Under the pieces are notes generated by a model. It made no database searches. It was not told where the DNA came from and saw only the letters and a list, made by a program, of their open reading frames with translations. Below, one piece after another: positions 11,756 through 13,892 of a stretch of DNA of 13,892 nucleotides; positions within the stretch are counted from its first letter, which is position 1, and every line of letters begins with the position of its first letter. Source of the DNA: Oscillospiraceae bacterium (GTDB lineage Bacteria; Bacillota_A; Clostridia; Oscillospirales; Oscillospiraceae); contig JAEDOJ010000021.1 of the NCBI GenBank assembly GCA_016302015.1, positions 1-13,892 on the forward strand, in the 5' to 3' direction. Made by a program: the position numbers and the translations under genes.

Positions 11756-13892
11756 ATGCGAGATACGATTTTAGTGCGGGGAGCCAGAGAGAACAATTTA
11801 AAGAGCGTGAATGTGGAAATTCCACGGAATTCCCTGTGCGTTTTTACCGGCCTGTCCGGGTCGGGCAAGTCGTCCCTTGCCTTCGACACCATCTATGCCG
11901 AAGGCCGCAGACGGTACGTTGAGTCCCTGTCTGCCTATGTTCGTCAGTTTTTGGGGCAAATGGACAAGCCGGACGTGGACTTGATCGAGGGACTTTCCCC
12001 CGCAATTTCCATCGACCAGAAAACCACCTCCCGGAATCCCCGCTCCACCGTGGGCACGGTGACGGAGATCTATGACTATCTTCGTCTGCTCTGGGCAAGG
12101 GTGGGCACGCCCCATTGCCCCAAGTGCGGCAGGGAAATCCGCCGCCAGACCATTGACCAGATCGTGGACAAGGTGCTGTGTATGCCGCCAAATTCCCGGT
12201 TTCAGGTTTTGTCCCCGGTGATCCGTGGGAAAAAGGGCGAGCATCTCAAGGTTCTTGAGGACGCCAGAAAAAGCGGCTTCTCCCGGGTTCGTGTGGACGG
12301 CAGCATCTATGATCTCACCGAGGAAATCAAGCTGGACAAGAACAAAAAGCATAATATCGAGCTGGTGGTTGACCGTCTGGTGCTTCGGGGGGATATTACC
12401 CGCCGCCTGACGGACAGCGTGGAGACGGCGCTTTCCCACGGGGACGGCCTTGTGATCATTCACCAGCCGGAGACGGAGGAGGAGACCCTGTTCTCCCGGA
12501 ACTATGCCTGTGATGACTGCGGCGTCTCCATGCCGGAGCTGTCTCCCAGACTGTTTTCCTTTAACAATCCCATGGGCGCCTGCCCGGAATGCGGCGGTCT
12601 TGGCTTCCGCATGGTGGCTGACCGGGAACTGATCATTCCCGACCCCTCTCTGTCGATTTTTGACGGCGGCATTCAGGCCAGCGGCTGGTCGAACATCAAA
12701 AACGATTCCATTGCCCGAATGTACTTTGAAGCCATTGCCTTAAAATGCCGCTTCGACCTGCATACGCCCATTCAGGATTTGCCGGAAAGCGCCATGGAGG
12801 TGGTGCTCTACGGCACCAAGGGTGAAAAATTACAGTTGCACTATGAGCGGGGCAACGGCAGGGGAACGCTGGAGCAGGCCTTCGAGGGGGTCATCCCCAA
12901 TATTGAACGGCGCATTCGGGAGACCCAGTCCGACGCCGTTCGGAAGGAACTGGAGGAGTGTATGTCCAGTTCCCCCTGCCCCCGGTGTCATGGGGACAGA
13001 CTCTCCGACATTGCCAGAGCCGTTACCGTGGGCGGGATGCCCCTGGCACGGTTTTGCGACCTGCCGGTGAGAAAAGCTCTGCAATTTCTGGACGAACTGA
13101 AGCTGGAGGGAGCGCAGGCTGTGATTGCGGATCAGATTCTCCGGGAGATCCGTGCCCGTTTGGGCTTCCTCATGAGCGTGGGACTGCAATATCTGACCCT
13201 GTCTCGGAGCGCGGGCACCCTGTCCGGCGGCGAGGCGCAGAGAATCCGTCTGGCAACGCAGATCGGTTCCTCCCTTATGGGGGTGCTGTATATTCTGGAC
13301 GAGCCCAGCATCGGCCTGCACCAGCGGGACAACGACAAGCTGCTGGACACGCTACGGCATCTGCGGGATTTGGGCAATACGCTGATCGTGGTGGAGCATG
13401 ACGAGGATACCATGCGGGCCGCGGATTATCTTGTGGATGTAGGCCCCGGCGCCGGGATTCACGGGGGAGAAATTGTAGCGGAGGGAACGCTGGAGACGAT
13501 CATGAACACCCCCGGCAGCATTACCGGCCAATATCTTTCCGGGGCGAGAAAAATTGAGGTACCCGCCCGGCGCAGACCGGGAAACGGGAAATATCTGGAG
13601 GTTTACGGCTGCGAGGAGAACAACCTGAACAACATCGACGTGTCCATTCCTCTGGGAACTCTGACCTGCGTCACCGGGGTGTCCGGCTCCGGAAAATCCT
13701 CTCTGGTGAATGATATTATCGCGAAGAAGCTCTGCGGCGCGCTGAACCGGGCGAGAGTCCGTCCGGGAAAGCACGCCAAAATGGAGGGGACGGAACATCT
13801 GGATAAGGTCATTGTCATCGACCAAAGCCCCATCGGCCGATCTCCCCGTTCCAATCCCGCCACCTATACCGGCGTGTTCTCCGACATCCGTG
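11756..13892 (+). CDS. uvrA: Excinuclease ABC subunit A, N-terminal three quarters (cut by window edge)
   Basis: UvrA is the damage-sensing ATPase of nucleotide excision repair; it scans DNA as a dimer and delivers UvrB. The visible 712 residues contain the first Walker A GLSGSGKS (32-39), the family segment SAYVRQFLGQMDKPDVD, and a zinc module C-x2-C-x20-C-x2-C around CDDCG and CPECGG. The first ABC signature LSGGEAQRIRLA is followed by Walker B LYILDEPSIGLH. The second ATPase half begins with GVSGSGKSS near residue 642. About 230 residues, with the C-terminal zinc finger and the second signature, lie past the right edge. GGAGG at 11745-11749 with 6-nt spacing sets the ATG. It is divergent from the kinase-like gene, and uvrB is not next to its 5' end. 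Confidence 0.97.
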   Translation, partial: MRDTILVRGARENNLKSVNVEIPRNSLCVFTGLSGSGKSSLAFDTIYAEGRRRYVESLSAYVRQFLGQMDKPDVDLIEGLSPAISIDQKTTSRNPRSTVGTVTEIYDYLRLLWARVGTPHCPKCGREIRRQTIDQIVDKVLCMPPNSRFQVLSPVIRGKKGEHLKVLEDARKSGFSRVRVDGSIYDLTEEIKLDKNKKHNIELVVDRLVLRGDITRRLTDSVETALSHGDGLVIIHQPETEEETLFSRNYACDDCGVSMPELSPRLFSFNNPMGACPECGGLGFRMVADRELIIPDPSLSIFDGGIQASGWSNIKNDSIARMYFEAIALKCRFDLHTPIQDLPESAMEVVLYGTKGEKLQLHYERGNGRGTLEQAFEGVIPNIERRIRETQSDAVRKELEECMSSSPCPRCHGDRLSDIARAVTVGGMPLARFCDLPVRKALQFLDELKLEGAQAVIADQILREIRARLGFLMSVGLQYLTLSRSAGTLSGGEAQRIRLATQIGSSLMGVLYILDEPSIGLHQRDNDKLLDTLRHLRDLGNTLIVVEHDEDTMRAADYLVDVGPGAGIHGGEIVAEGTLETIMNTPGSITGQYLSGARKIEVPARRRPGNGKYLEVYGCEENNLNNIDVSIPLGTLTCVTGVSGSGKSSLVNDIIAKKLCGALNRARVRPGKHAKMEGTEHLDKVIVIDQSPIGRSPRSNPATYTGVFSDIR

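Noticed and set aside
11758..12463. Open frames opposite or out of phase with the start of uvrA
   Set aside because: The uvrA frame has Walker A and family motifs from its first codons; these are shadows.

Overview
The window looks like chromosomal DNA of a spore-forming Firmicute of the class Clostridia, most likely from the Oscillospiraceae group. Four things point there: the pyrH-frr-uppS-cdsA-dxr order, a yabP-yabQ-divIC-yabR block as in Bacillus and Clostridium, a DnaD/DnaI-type primosome pair, and moderately high GC with strong GGAGG ribosome sites. Taxonomy is inferred from gene content and order only. Nearly all genes are housekeeping. I see no transposase, prophage, CRISPR array, tRNA, rRNA or defence system.

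Layout: (1) 1-3325, minus strand: a tightly packed operon read pyrH (UMP kinase) -> frr (ribosome recycling) -> uppS (undecaprenyl-PP synthase) -> cdsA (CDP-diacylglycerol synthase) -> dxr (isoprenoid MEP pathway, cut by the left edge). (2) 3326-3522: a divergent promoter region. (3) 3523-5250, plus strand: glnS. (4) 5251-5576: a convergent gene-free region full of perfect hairpins, with a 22-23 bp inverted repeat about 220 bp across. (5) 5577-8091, minus: dnaD-like -> dnaI/dnaC-like helicase loader -> flavodoxin/iron-sulfur flavoprotein. (6) 8237-11535, minus: histidine-kinase-like ATPase -> yabP -> yabQ -> divIC -> yabR -> an SDR oxidoreductase behind an intrinsic terminator. (7) 11756 to the right edge, plus: uvrA, truncated.

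How the genes work together: the first operon joins nucleotide supply and translation recycling to lipid-carrier and phospholipid synthesis (Dxr feeds isoprenoid precursors to UppS). The middle minus-strand block combines replication restart/initiation with spore-cortex proteins (YabP, YabQ) and the division protein DivIC. Consensus-like promoters with 17-nt spacers can be read in front of pyrH, glnS, dnaD, the kinase-like gene and uvrA.

The points most worth a second look are: the kinase-like protein, which keeps a full ATPase domain but has Ser where the phospho-accepting His should be; a frr-uppS leader whose hairpin arm can also pair with the uppS Shine-Dalgarno sequence; the palindrome cluster after glnS; a 92-nt yabQ/divIC overlap that one extra base would turn into a normal stop/start junction; and a terminator placed so tightly before the SDR gene that no promoter fits between them. 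I did not find a clearly new multi-gene system.
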